A stretch of 64,000 bases of DNA from an uncultured Eubacteriales bacterium (GTDB taxonomy: Bacteria > Bacillota > Clostridia > Oscillospirales > Oscillospiraceae), in the NCBI GenBank assembly GCA_900543625.1, contig UQSF01000009.1, forward strand, positions 1-64,000, in the 5' to 3' direction. The position numbers were made by a program, and so were the translations under genes. A model generated the notes under the pieces. It had not been told where the DNA came from, did not search any database, and saw nothing but the letters and a program-made list of their open reading frames with translations. Positions 6,706 through 15,387 of this stretch are shown here, piece after piece; position 1 is the stretch's first letter, and each line of letters opens with the position of its first letter.

Positions 6706-7620
6706 TCAGTCGATGCCCAGCAGCTTGAGCATGAGCGCCATGCGGATATAACGGCCGTTTTTCACCTGCTTGAAATAGCAGGCGCGCGGATCGTTATCCA
6801 CGGCGGCGGCGATCTCGTTGACGCGCGGCAGCGGGTGCAGGATGCTCATGTCGGGCTTGGCGGTCTCGAGCTTATCCGGCGTGAGGATATAGCTGTCGCG
6901 CAGGCGCAGGTAGTCCTCCTCGTTGAAAAAGCGCTCGCGCTGCACGCGGGTCATATACAGCACGTCCAGCTCCGGCATCACGGCCTCGAGCGACGTGGAC
7001 TGCGTGTAGGGGACGCCGGGCTTTTTGAGATACTCGTCCTTCACGTAGCGCGGGAGCTTGAGCTCCTCCGGGGAGATGAGCACGAAGCGGATGCCCGTGC
7101 AGCGGCTCATGGCGGCGACGAGCGAGTGCACCGTGCGGCCGAACTTCAGGTCGCCGCACAGACCGATCGTCAGATCGTCCAGCCGCCCCTTTTCGCGGTA
7201 GATGGTCATGAGGTCGGCCAGCGTCTGCGTGGGGTGGTTGTGACCGCCGTCGCCCGCGTTGATGACCGGGACCTGCGCGTACATGGACGCGACCAGCGGC
7301 GCGCCCTCCTTGGGGTGGCGCATGGCGATGATGTCGCTGTAGCAGCTGACGACGCGCACGGTGTCCGCGACGGTCTCGCCCTTGGAGGCGGACGAGCTCT
7401 CCGCCGAGGCGACGCCGAGCACCTTGCCGCCGAGCGAGAGCATCGCGCTCTCAAAGCTCAGGCGCGTGCGCGTGGACGGCTCGAAAAACAGCGTGGCGAG
7501 GATCTTCCCGTCGCACTTGTGGGCGTATTGCTCGGGGTGCTCCATGATCGCGCAGGCGGTGTCGATGAGCTCCATGATCTCCTGCGGGGTCAACTGCATA
7601 ATGTCGATCAGATGCTTCAT
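6706..7620 (-). CDS. pyrB: Aspartate carbamoyltransferase catalytic subunit
   Basis: PyrB joins carbamoyl phosphate and aspartate to make N-carbamoyl-L-aspartate. The 304-residue protein has the carbamoyl-phosphate site FEPSTRTRLSFE (near residue 47), the SSASKGET loop, the HPTQTLADL motif and the HPLPRVNEI aspartate-binding end. The ATG at 7620 follows AGGTG and lies just past the pyrE stop, so the genes are coupled. The length is normal. Confidence 0.97.
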   Translation of the reverse strand: MKHLIDIMQLTPQEIMELIDTACAIMEHPEQYAHKCDGKILATLFFEPSTRTRLSFESAMLSLGGKVLGVASAESSSASKGETVADTVRVVSCYSDIIAMRHPKEGAPLVASMYAQVPVINAGDGGHNHPTQTLADLMTIYREKGRLDDLTIGLCGDLKFGRTVHSLVAAMSRCTGIRFVLISPEELKLPRYVKDEYLKKPGVPYTQSTSLEAVMPELDVLYMTRVQRERFFNEEDYLRLRDSYILTPDKLETAKPDMSILHPLPRVNEIAAAVDNDPRACYFKQVKNGRYIRMALMLKLLGID

Positions 7621-7621
7621 A

Positions 7622-8272
7622 TCACACCTGACTTTCTGCCCGGATCCAGCTCTCGTCGGAGGGGTTTTCGCGGAAGGCCAGCAGCCGCGCGACGTCGGCC
7701 TCGGTGATGTAGCCCTCCTGTGCACCCGTGCTGGCGACGGTGTCCAGATCCGTGAGGCTCACGTTTCTGACCTGCGCTGCGGCGAGCCGCTCCACGCCCT
7801 TTTTCATGCCGTAGGTGAAGATGCTCACGACGCCGAGCACCTCCGCGCCGGCTTCACGCAGCGCGTCCACCGCGTCGAGCACGCTGCCGCCGGTGGAGAT
7901 CAGATCCTCGACGACCACGACCTTCTGCCCTGGGACGAGCTTGCCCTCGATGCGGTTCTGGCGGCCGTGATCCTTGCTGCTCGAGCGGACATAGCCCATC
8001 GGCAGACCGAGCAGATGCGCGGCGATGGCGGCGTGGGCGATGCCGGCCGTGGCCGTGCCCATGAGCACCTGCGCCTGCGGATACTCGCGCTTGACCGTCT
8101 CGGCGATGGCGCGCTCGACCAGATCACGCGCCTCGGGCGCGGTCAGGATGAGGCGGTTGTCGCAGTAGATGGGGCTCTTGATGCCGCTGGCCCACGTGAA
8201 CGGCTCCTGCGGGCGCAGGAACACCGCCTCGATCGAGAGCAGGCTGCGCGCAACTTCGTGTTTGATATCCAT
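7622..8272 (-). CDS. pyrE: Orotate phosphoribosyltransferase
   Basis: PyrE transfers the phosphoribosyl group of PRPP to orotate to form OMP. The 216-residue protein carries the PRPP motif VVVVEDLISTGGS near residue 120, the GTATAGIAHA segment and the SSSKDHGRQNRIEG flexible catalytic loop with Lys and His. The start at 8272 is set by AGGAGG seven bases upstream. A 30-residue C-terminal tail (TEADVARLLAFRENP) is usual for the Bacillota form. It lies between pyrF and pyrB in the operon. Confidence 0.96.
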   Translation of the reverse strand: MDIKHEVARSLLSIEAVFLRPQEPFTWASGIKSPIYCDNRLILTAPEARDLVERAIAETVKREYPQAQVLMGTATAGIAHAAIAAHLLGLPMGYVRSSSKDHGRQNRIEGKLVPGQKVVVVEDLISTGGSVLDAVDALREAGAEVLGVVSIFTYGMKKGVERLAAAQVRNVSLTDLDTVASTGAQEGYITEADVARLLAFRENPSDESWIRAESQV

Positions 8273-8309
8273 AGCAGTTCCTCCTGTTGAAATGTCTCTG
8301 ATCCGGCGC

Positions 8310-9008
8310 TCAGCCGACGAACGCGGCCACGCACCGGCGATAGGCGGCGACGGGATCGTCCGCCTGCGTGATCGGGCGGCCGACGACGATGTAGTCCGAG
8401 CCGAGCTCCCGGGCACGCTCCGGCGTCGTGACGCGCTTCTGGTCGCCGCTCTCCCCGTCGGCAAAGCGCACGCCGGGCGTCACGGTCAGAAAGTCCGCGC
8501 CGCAGCGCGCATGGATGCTGCCCGCCTCCAGCGGGGAGCAGACCACGCCGTCAAGACCGGCATCGCGCGCATTGCGTGCATAGTGCAGCACGACCTCGTC
8601 GATGGGCGCGTGGATGAGCAGCTCCTGGGCCATGCGCTCCTGATCCGTGGAGGTCAGCTGCGTCACGGCGATGAGCAGCGGGCGCGTGCCGTCCGGCCGG
8701 GTCAGTCCCTCGAGCGCGGCGCTCATCATGGCCTTCGTGCCGGCAGCGTGGAGGTTGATGATATCCACATCCAGCGCCGAGAGCGCGGCCATCGCCTTTT
8801 TCACCGTGTTCGGGATGTCGTGCAGTTTGAGGTCGAGAAAGATCTTGTGACCGCGCGCGCGGATCTGGCGCACGATGTCCGGCCCTTCGGCATAAAACAG
8901 CTCCATGCCGATCTTCACAAACGGCTTCTCGTCCTGAAAACGGTCGAGAAATGCGAGCGTCTTTTCCCGGCTGTCAAAATCCAGTGCGATGATAACGTCC
9001 TTACCCAT
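8310..9008 (-). CDS. pyrF: Orotidine 5'-phosphate decarboxylase
   Basis: PyrF decarboxylates OMP to UMP, the last step of de novo UMP synthesis. The 232-residue TIM barrel has the catalytic FLDLKLHDIPNTV motif (Asp-Lys-Asp network) near residue 58, the N-terminal ALDF segment, and the phosphate-binding TPGVR and GRPIT loops. Its start overlaps the pyrD stop by eight bases. Confidence 0.97.
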   Translation of the reverse strand: MGKDVIIALDFDSREKTLAFLDRFQDEKPFVKIGMELFYAEGPDIVRQIRARGHKIFLDLKLHDIPNTVKKAMAALSALDVDIINLHAAGTKAMMSAALEGLTRPDGTRPLLIAVTQLTSTDQERMAQELLIHAPIDEVVLHYARNARDAGLDGVVCSPLEAGSIHARCGADFLTVTPGVRFADGESGDQKRVTTPERARELGSDYIVVGRPITQADDPVAAYRRCVAAFVG

Positions 9009-9918
9009 GATGTGCTCCTCCTATGATGTCTCTGAGATCGTCGATGCCGAAACGCGCCATCGCGTCCGGCAGAGTTTCAATGATGTGCTTGCAGGCATAC
9101 GGCTCGACCAGGTTCGCCGCGCCCACGCCGACCGCCGTTGCGCCCGCGAGCATCAGCTCCAGAACGTCCTGCGCGTTCGTCACGCCGCCCATGCCCACGA
9201 TGGGGATGTGCACCGCCTCGTACACCTGATAGACCATGCGCAAAGCCAGCGGGAACATACCGGGGCCGGACATGCCGCCGGTCCGGTTGGCCAGCAGCGG
9301 GCGGCGGCGCGCAAGGTCGATGCGCATACCCGGCAGGGTGTTGATGAGGCTCACGCCGTCTGCGCCCGCGTCCTCGCAGGCCCTGGCAACGGCGGCAATG
9401 TCCGCCGCCGTCGGCGAGAGCTTGAGGATGATCGGCTTTTTCGTCACGGCGCGCACCGCGCGCGTCACCTCTGCCGCGGCCGACGGCTCCGCGCCGAAGG
9501 CAGCGCCGCCGCCGTGGACGTTCGGGCAGGAAATGTTGACCTCCAGCCAGCCGACCTGCGGCTGCGCGTCAAGCCTGGCGCAGACCTCGGCATATTCTTC
9601 CACGCTGAAGCCGCTGACATTCGCCATGACCGGCTTGTGAAACACCTTTTTCAGCTCCGGCAGCTCGTGCGCGATGACCGCGTCCACGCCGGGGTTTTGC
9701 AGTCCCACCGCGTTGAGCAGACCGCCGGCATACTCGGCGATGCGCGGCGTGGGGTTGCCGAAGCGCGGCGCACGCGTCGTCCCCTTGAAGGAGAACGTGC
9801 CGAGCATATTGATGTCATACAGCTGCGCAAACTCCTGCCCGTAGCCAAACGTGCCGCTGGCCGGGATGATGGGGTTTTCGAGCTCGATCCCGCAGAGCGT
9901 TACGGCTGTTGCGGCCAT
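9001..9918 (-). CDS. pyrD: Dihydroorotate dehydrogenase, catalytic subunit (class 1B)
   Basis: This FMN enzyme oxidises dihydroorotate to orotate and passes electrons through PyrK to NAD+. The 305-residue barrel has the ASGTFGYG start, the NISCPNVHGGG active-site loop whose Cys marks class 1 enzymes, and GMGGV and AGATAVGVG phosphate-binding loops. The ATG at 9918 is preceded by GGAGGAGAT. It overlaps pyrK by 19 bases, which fits the PyrD2-PyrK2 heterotetramer. Confidence 0.96.
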   Translation of the reverse strand: MAATAVTLCGIELENPIIPASGTFGYGQEFAQLYDINMLGTFSFKGTTRAPRFGNPTPRIAEYAGGLLNAVGLQNPGVDAVIAHELPELKKVFHKPVMANVSGFSVEEYAEVCARLDAQPQVGWLEVNISCPNVHGGGAAFGAEPSAAAEVTRAVRAVTKKPIILKLSPTAADIAAVARACEDAGADGVSLINTLPGMRIDLARRRPLLANRTGGMSGPGMFPLALRMVYQVYEAVHIPIVGMGGVTNAQDVLELMLAGATAVGVGAANLVEPYACKHIIETLPDAMARFGIDDLRDIIGGAHHG

Positions 9919-10640
9919 ACGATCTCCTCCTTTGTGAACACGGGCCCGTCCTTGCAGACGCGCTTGCTGCCGTGCGTCGTTTCGCAGGTGCAGCCCATGC
10001 ACGCGCCGAAGCCGCAGCCCATGCGCGCCTCAAGGCTCAGCTGACCGTCGAGCGGCGTCGCGCTGCACAGCGCCTGCAGCATGGGCATCGGCCCGCAGGC
10101 ATACACATAGGTGCCGCCCTCGGGCAGCGCCTCGGTCACGAAGCCGCGCGCGCCCATGGTGCCGTCCTCGGTCACGACCGTGACGGGAATGCCGAGCGCA
10201 CAAAACGCATCGGCAAGCAGCACCTCTGCCGCCGTGCGAAAGCCGAGCACAGCCAGCGGGCTGCGTCCCTCGGCCACGAGCTGCTGCGCCAGACCGTACA
10301 GCGGGGACGCGCCCACGCCGCCGCCGACCAGCAGCGGCCGCGCACCGGCGGGTGCGGTGTCAAAGCCATTGCCGAGACCGACCAGCAGGTCCAGCTCCGT
10401 GCCCGGTGCCAGCGTGCTCAGCTGCGCCGTGCCTGCGCCTGCCACTTTATAATACAGCGTCAGCGCGCCGTCACTCCAGCTGCACACCGACACGGGGCGG
10501 CGCAGAAAGCGTCCGGCAAGCCGGATGTCCACAAACTGCCCCGGCGCGGTGATCGCGGCGGTGTCCCCCGTGAGACGCAGACGATACGTCTCGCGGGCGA
10601 CGGGCGCGTTTTCCGCAATGGTGAAAACTTTCTGCTGCAT
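9900..10640 (-). CDS. pyrK: Dihydroorotate dehydrogenase electron-transfer subunit
   Basis: PyrK carries FAD and a [2Fe-2S] cluster and links the PyrD flavin to NAD+. The 246-residue protein has an N-terminal ferredoxin-reductase barrel with the FAD motif RRPVSVCS near residue 47, an NAD(H)-binding GGGVGASPL loop near residue 108, and the C-terminal cluster ligands C-x4-C-x2-C...C (CGFGACMGCTC...VCKDGPVF). It overlaps pyrD and lies three bases past the carB stop. Confidence 0.96.
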   Translation of the reverse strand: MQQKVFTIAENAPVARETYRLRLTGDTAAITAPGQFVDIRLAGRFLRRPVSVCSWSDGALTLYYKVAGAGTAQLSTLAPGTELDLLVGLGNGFDTAPAGARPLLVGGGVGASPLYGLAQQLVAEGRSPLAVLGFRTAAEVLLADAFCALGIPVTVVTEDGTMGARGFVTEALPEGGTYVYACGPMPMLQALCSATPLDGQLSLEARMGCGFGACMGCTCETTHGSKRVCKDGPVFTKEEIVWPQQP

Positions 10641-10643
10641 GAC

Positions 10644-13600
10644 TTACTCCGCGTGGATCGTGGACACGGCCAGCGTCGTCTCCTCGAGCACGTCGAGCAG
10701 CACGCGCACCGTATCGAGCGAGGTAAAGACGGTCACACCGTTTTCCACCGCGCAGCGCCGGATCGCGGCGCCGTCCTGCGCGTGGACGCTCGAATGGATG
10801 GAGCGGGTGTTGATGATGTAGCTGACGTAGCCGCTGCGGATGGAATCGAGGATCTCATGGCTGCCGTCGCTGATCTTGCCGCGCACGCGCGTGCGGATGC
10901 CGAAAGACTTGAGGTAGGCAGCCGTGCCTGCGGTCGCCTCGATGTTAAAGCCCATCTCATAGAACCGGCGCACGAGCGGCAGGCCCTCCGGCTTGTCCTC
11001 ATCGGCCAGCGTCACGAACACGGTGCCGTAGTTCTGCACGTTCATGCCGGAGGCCTGCAGCGCCTTGTACATGGCGCGCGAGAGCTTCTTGTCGTAGCCG
11101 ATGGCCTCGCCCGTGGACTTCATCTCCGGGGAGAGGTAGGCGTCCAGCCCGTGGAGCTTGGCAAAGGAGAACACCGGTGCCTTGACATAGCAGCGCTCTT
11201 TCTCCGGCGGATACAGGTCGAAGATGCCCTGCTCCTTGAGGCTCGTGCCGAGGATGACGTTGGTGGCGATGTCCGCGAGCTGATAGCCCGTGGCCTTCGA
11301 CAAAAACGGCACCGTGCGCGACGAGCGGGGGTTGACCTCGATGATGTAAACATGGTCGCTCTTATCGACGATGAACTGGATGTTATACAGGCCGACGATG
11401 CCGATGCCCAGACCGAGCTTCTTGGCATAGGTCAGGATCGTGCCCTTGACCTTGTCGGAGATGGAAAACGGCGGGTAGACGCTGATGGAGTCGCCGGAGT
11501 GGACACCGGTGCGCTCGACCAGCTCCATGATGCCGGGCACGAACACGTCTCTGCCGTCGCAGATGGCGTCGACCTCGACCTCGCGGCCGGAGATGTACTT
11601 GTCGACCAGCACGGGCTTGCCCTCGCCGGTGCGCACGGCATTCTGCAGGTAGTGGCGCAGCATCTCGTCGTCGGCCACGATCTCCATGGCGCGGCCGCCC
11701 AGCACGAACGACGGACGCACCAGCACCGGATAGCCAACCGTGTGCGCCGCCTTGAGACCGTCGTCCAGATTCGTCACCGCCGCGCCCATCGGCTGCGGGA
11801 TGTTCAGCTCGAGCAGCAGCTTTTCAAAGCAGTCGCGGTTTTCCGCGCGCTCGATCGCGGCGCAGTCCGTGCCGATGATCTGCACGCCGCGCGTCATGAG
11901 CGGCTGCGCCAGATTGATGGCCGTCTGGCCGCCGAGACTGGCGATCACCTGATCGGCCTGCTCCTCGTGCAGGATGTTCATGACGTCCTCAGGCGTGAGG
12001 GGCTCGAAATACAGCTTATCGGCGGTCGTGTAGTCGGTGGAGACCGTCTCGGGGTTGTTGTTGATGATGATGGCCTCGTAGCCCGCGCGCCGGATGGTCT
12101 GCACCGCGTGGACGGTGGAGTAGTCAAACTCCACGCCCTGACCGATGCGGATCGGACCCGCGCCGAGCACGACGACCTTCTTCTTGTCCGAGCGGCGCGC
12201 CTCGCTCTTTGCGCCGGGGGCATAGGTGGAGTAGAAATAGGGGATGTAAGCGCCGGTGTGGCTGGTGTCCACCATCTTGTAGGCGGGGTAGAGCCCCAGC
12301 TGCACGCGCTGGGCATACACATCCTCCTCGCGCACGCCCCAGAGCCGCGCGATGTAGGGGTCACAGAAGCCCATCTGCTTGGCCTGCTTGAGCGTCTCTC
12401 CGTCGCCCTTGTGCGTGCAGAGCGTCTGCTCCATGTCCACGATGCCGCGGATGGTCTCGAGGAAGAACGGCGTGATCATCGTCAGCGCAGCGACCTCGTC
12501 CACACTCGCGCCCAGACGCAGCAGCTGCGCGACGGCAAAGAGCCCGTCATCGCGGAACTGGTGCAGGTACTCGGTCAGCTCCGCCTTGGTCATGTTCTGA
12601 AACTTCGGCAGCCAGAGGTGCTGCGCGCCGATCTCCAGCGAGCGGACGGACTTGAGCAGGCACTCCTCGAGCGTGCTGCCGATGCCCATGACCTCGCCCG
12701 TGGCCTTCATCTGCGTGCCGAGCGTGTTGGCGGCGGTCGAGAACTTGTCAAACGGGAAACGCGGCAGCTTTGCGACCACGTAGTCCAGCGACGGCTCGAA
12801 CGCGGCCGTCGTGTTGGCGACGGCGATCTCGTCGAGGTTCATGCCGACGGCGACCTTGGCCGTGACGCGCGCGATGGGATAGCCGCTGGCCTTGCTCGCC
12901 AGCGCCGACGAGCGGGAGACGCGGGGGTTGATCTCGATGAGGAAGTACTCCGAGGTCTTGGGGTTGAGCGCAAACTGCACGTTGCAGCCGCCCTGGATCT
13001 TCAGCGTGCGGATGATCTTGATCGCGCTGTCGTTGAGCATCTTCATGTCATGGTCGCTGAGCGTCATGATCGGCGCGACGACGGCGGAGTCGCCGGTGTG
13101 CACGCCCACGGGGTCGATGTTCTCCATGCCGCAGATGGTGATGGCGCGGTCGGACGCGTCGCGCATGACCTCAAACTCGATCTCCTTATAGCCCTTGACG
13201 CTCTTTTCGATCAGCACCTGATGGATGGGCGAGAGCTTGAACGCCTGCATACCCAGCTCGACGAGCTGCGCCTCATCGTCGGCAAAGCCGCCGCCCGTGC
13301 CGCCGAGCGTAAACGCCGGGCGCAGCACGACCGGATAGCCGATGGCCGCGGCCGCGGCCTTGGCCTCCTCAAGGTTGTAGGTGATCTGCGACGGGATGAC
13401 CGGCTCGCCGATGCTCTGGCAGAGCTCCTTGAACTGCTCGCGGTCCTCGGCGCGGCGGATGCTGTCGCTGTCCGTGCCGAGAAGCTCGACCTGGCACTCC
13501 TTGAGCACGCCCTTCTGCTCGAGCTGCATCGCCAGATTCAGACCGGTCTGGCCGCCGATGCCCGGGACGATCGCATCCGGACGCTCCTTGCGCAGGATAC

Positions 13601-13826
13601 GCGCCACATACTCCAGCGTCAGCGGCTCCATGTACACCTTGTCCGCGACGGAGGTATCCGTCATGATCGTGGCGGGGTTGGAGTTGACGAGGATGACCTC
13701 GTACCCCTCCTCCTTGAGCGACAGGCACGCCTGCGTGCCGGCATAGTCAAACTCGGCAGCCTGGCCAATGACGATCGGGCCGGAGCCGATGATCATAATT
13801 TTCTTCAGATCCGTTCTTTTGGGCAT
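10644..13826 (-). CDS. carB: Carbamoyl-phosphate synthase large subunit
   Basis: The 1060-residue protein makes carbamoyl phosphate from bicarbonate, ammonia and two ATP. It shows the duplicated ATP-grasp architecture: first half starting with KIMIIGSGPIVIGQAAEFDY, second half with VVLGAGPIRIGQGVEFDYS near residue 553, each with a glycine-rich grasp loop, and a C-terminal MGS-like allosteric domain from about residue 935. The length is normal. The glutaminase partner carA is not in this operon and not in the window, so the small subunit must be encoded elsewhere. AGGAGG precedes the start. Confidence 0.97.
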   Translation of the reverse strand: MPKRTDLKKIMIIGSGPIVIGQAAEFDYAGTQACLSLKEEGYEVILVNSNPATIMTDTSVADKVYMEPLTLEYVARILRKERPDAIVPGIGGQTGLNLAMQLEQKGVLKECQVELLGTDSDSIRRAEDREQFKELCQSIGEPVIPSQITYNLEEAKAAAAAIGYPVVLRPAFTLGGTGGGFADDEAQLVELGMQAFKLSPIHQVLIEKSVKGYKEIEFEVMRDASDRAITICGMENIDPVGVHTGDSAVVAPIMTLSDHDMKMLNDSAIKIIRTLKIQGGCNVQFALNPKTSEYFLIEINPRVSRSSALASKASGYPIARVTAKVAVGMNLDEIAVANTTAAFEPSLDYVVAKLPRFPFDKFSTAANTLGTQMKATGEVMGIGSTLEECLLKSVRSLEIGAQHLWLPKFQNMTKAELTEYLHQFRDDGLFAVAQLLRLGASVDEVAALTMITPFFLETIRGIVDMEQTLCTHKGDGETLKQAKQMGFCDPYIARLWGVREEDVYAQRVQLGLYPAYKMVDTSHTGAYIPYFYSTYAPGAKSEARRSDKKKVVVLGAGPIRIGQGVEFDYSTVHAVQTIRRAGYEAIIINNNPETVSTDYTTADKLYFEPLTPEDVMNILHEEQADQVIASLGGQTAINLAQPLMTRGVQIIGTDCAAIERAENRDCFEKLLLELNIPQPMGAAVTNLDDGLKAAHTVGYPVLVRPSFVLGGRAMEIVADDEMLRHYLQNAVRTGEGKPVLVDKYISGREVEVDAICDGRDVFVPGIMELVERTGVHSGDSISVYPPFSISDKVKGTILTYAKKLGLGIGIVGLYNIQFIVDKSDHVYIIEVNPRSSRTVPFLSKATGYQLADIATNVILGTSLKEQGIFDLYPPEKERCYVKAPVFSFAKLHGLDAYLSPEMKSTGEAIGYDKKLSRAMYKALQASGMNVQNYGTVFVTLADEDKPEGLPLVRRFYEMGFNIEATAGTAAYLKSFGIRTRVRGKISDGSHEILDSIRSGYVSYIINTRSIHSSVHAQDGAAIRRCAVENGVTVFTSLDTVRVLLDVLEETTLAVSTIHAE

Positions 13827-13893
13827 GTGATTTCCTCCTCAGTACGTAAAAGGTTTTGTATGTGATGTATTTTTGTATGTAGGTGTAAGGCGC

Positions 13894-15123
13894 TCAGACC
13901 TGTGCGTCCTGCCAGACGACGGCGCCGCCGCAGACGTTGCGCACGCACCGCCCGTAGACCGTCTGTCCGGCGAAGGGCGTGCTCTTTCCCATGGAGCAAA
14001 ACTGCGCCGGGTCGATGCGGTACTCCGTATTCAGATCCCAGACGGCGTAATCGTCCGCGCGCAGCGGGAAGCCGAAGCGCTTTCTGGGGTTGACCGCCAT
14101 GAGCTCCACAAGCTTGTCGAGCGTCAGCACGCCGGTGCGCACAAGGTGGGTGTAGAGCACGGGAAACGCCGTCTCGAGACCGACGATGCCCATGGCGCTC
14201 CCGGCGAGGCCCTTGGACTTTTCCTCCGCGCTGTGCGGCGCGTGGTCGGTCGCGATCATGTCCACCGTGCCGTCGAGGATGCCCTCGAGCAGCGCGTCCC
14301 GGTCTGCCTGCGTGCGCAGGGGCGGGTTCATCTTGAAGCTGCCGTCCTCGCGCAGGTCGTCCTCGGTCAGCACGAGGTAGTGCGGCGCGGTCTCGCAGGT
14401 GACGTCCAGCCCCTGCGCCTTCGCCCGGCGGATAAGCGCCACGCTCTCCTTGGTGGACACGTGGCACATATGATAGGCGCAGCCCGTCTCGCGCACCAGC
14501 TCGAGATCGCGCTCCAGCTGCCGCCACTCGCTCTCACTGCTGATGCCCTTGTGCCCGTGGGCGCGGGCATACGCGCCGTCGTGGATATAGCCGCCGTGCA
14601 GGAGGGTGTTGTCCTCACAGTGCGCGGCGATGAGCTTGCCGAGACTTGCCGCCTTGCGCATCGCGGCGCGCATCACGTCCGCATCCTGCACGCCGCTGCC
14701 GTCGTCGGAAAAGCCGGCGACGTAGGGCGCGAGCTGCTCCATGTCCGCAAGCTCCCTGCCGCCGCGGTGCGCGGTGATCGCGCCGTAGGGCGTCACATCG
14801 ATGACCGCATCCGTGCGGATGCGCTCCAGCTGGGGAGCAAGCGTCTGCAAACTGTCCGGCGCCGGATCCAGATTGGGCATGGCGCACACGCGGCTGTATC
14901 CGCCGTGCGCCGCAGCAAGCGTGCCGGACGAAATGGTCTCCTTATAAGAAAAACCCGGCTCACGGAGATGTACATGCACATCTACGAAACCAGGTAATAC
15001 CACGAAAGAAGAAATATCAAGTTCGTCACCGGCAATGCTGCCGCTGCCAAGAAAAACAGAATCACGGTTGCCGGAAAAAAGATCCCACCCAAATGCCTGC
15101 ATATTCTCTGCGGCCGCAACCAT
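13894..15123 (-). CDS. pyrC: Dihydroorotase
   Basis: PyrC cyclises carbamoyl-aspartate to dihydroorotate. The 409-residue amidohydrolase has the zinc motif VDVHVHLREPG near residue 48, the CETAPHYL motif, and ATDHAPHS near residue 292, which carries the catalytic Asp. It is the type I (long, PyrC/allantoinase) form. The start at 15123 is preferred because GAGGCGAGG lies four bases upstream; an ATG at 15138 has no ribosome site. The N-terminal strand region before the HxH motif is shorter than usual. It is the first gene of the operon, about 40 bases below the promoter, so there is no room for a PyrR or UTP attenuator. Confidence 0.92.
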   Translation of the reverse strand: MVAAAENMQAFGWDLFSGNRDSVFLGSGSIAGDELDISSFVVLPGFVDVHVHLREPGFSYKETISSGTLAAAHGGYSRVCAMPNLDPAPDSLQTLAPQLERIRTDAVIDVTPYGAITAHRGGRELADMEQLAPYVAGFSDDGSGVQDADVMRAAMRKAASLGKLIAAHCEDNTLLHGGYIHDGAYARAHGHKGISSESEWRQLERDLELVRETGCAYHMCHVSTKESVALIRRAKAQGLDVTCETAPHYLVLTEDDLREDGSFKMNPPLRTQADRDALLEGILDGTVDMIATDHAPHSAEEKSKGLAGSAMGIVGLETAFPVLYTHLVRTGVLTLDKLVELMAVNPRKRFGFPLRADDYAVWDLNTEYRIDPAQFCSMGKSTPFAGQTVYGRCVRNVCGGAVVWQDAQV

Positions 15124-15163
15124 TTTTCCTCGCCTCATTTCTGCCGAATCGCAAATTTTTGAT

Positions 15164-15193
15164 ATAATATCACAAAATCGCCCGGTCTGTCAA
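15164..15193 (-). promoter_or_regulatory. Promoter of the pyrimidine operon
   Basis: On the minus strand TTGACA (15188-15193) and TATTAT (15164-15169) are 18 bp apart. The expected leader to pyrC is only about 35 bases. No PUR box, PyrR site or attenuator hairpin is evident. Confidence 0.75.
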
Positions 15194-15312
15194 CAAATCC
15201 GGCGGCTTTGCGCGCCGTCTTTTTGCACGAAAAATTCCGTCATTTTCCGTCCCGCGTTGACACGCAAACCAGCGCACAATGCAGCGCCGGAAAACCGGCT
15301 GCAAACAGACTC

Positions 15313-15341
15313 GGCGGCGCGCCCAAAATGGGCGCGCCGCC
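15313..15341 (-). terminator. GC-rich terminator hairpin after the MFS gene
   Basis: GGCGGCGCGCCC pairs perfectly with GGGCGCGCCGCC around AAAAT. It lies 47 bases past the stop of the minus-strand MFS gene. The T-tract that follows on the minus strand is weak. Confidence 0.6.
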
Positions 15342-15387
15342 TTTGCTTTGCGTAAATGAAAGAAGGGAGAAGGATGTATTCCGGGGA

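Noticed and set aside
9909..13865. Very long plus-strand reading frame (1318 codons) opposite carB, pyrK and pyrD
   Set aside because: It is antisense to conserved pyr genes, is rich in His, Arg and Ala as expected from reversed high-GC codons, and has no motif or ribosome site. Similar mirror frames lie opposite most genes here.
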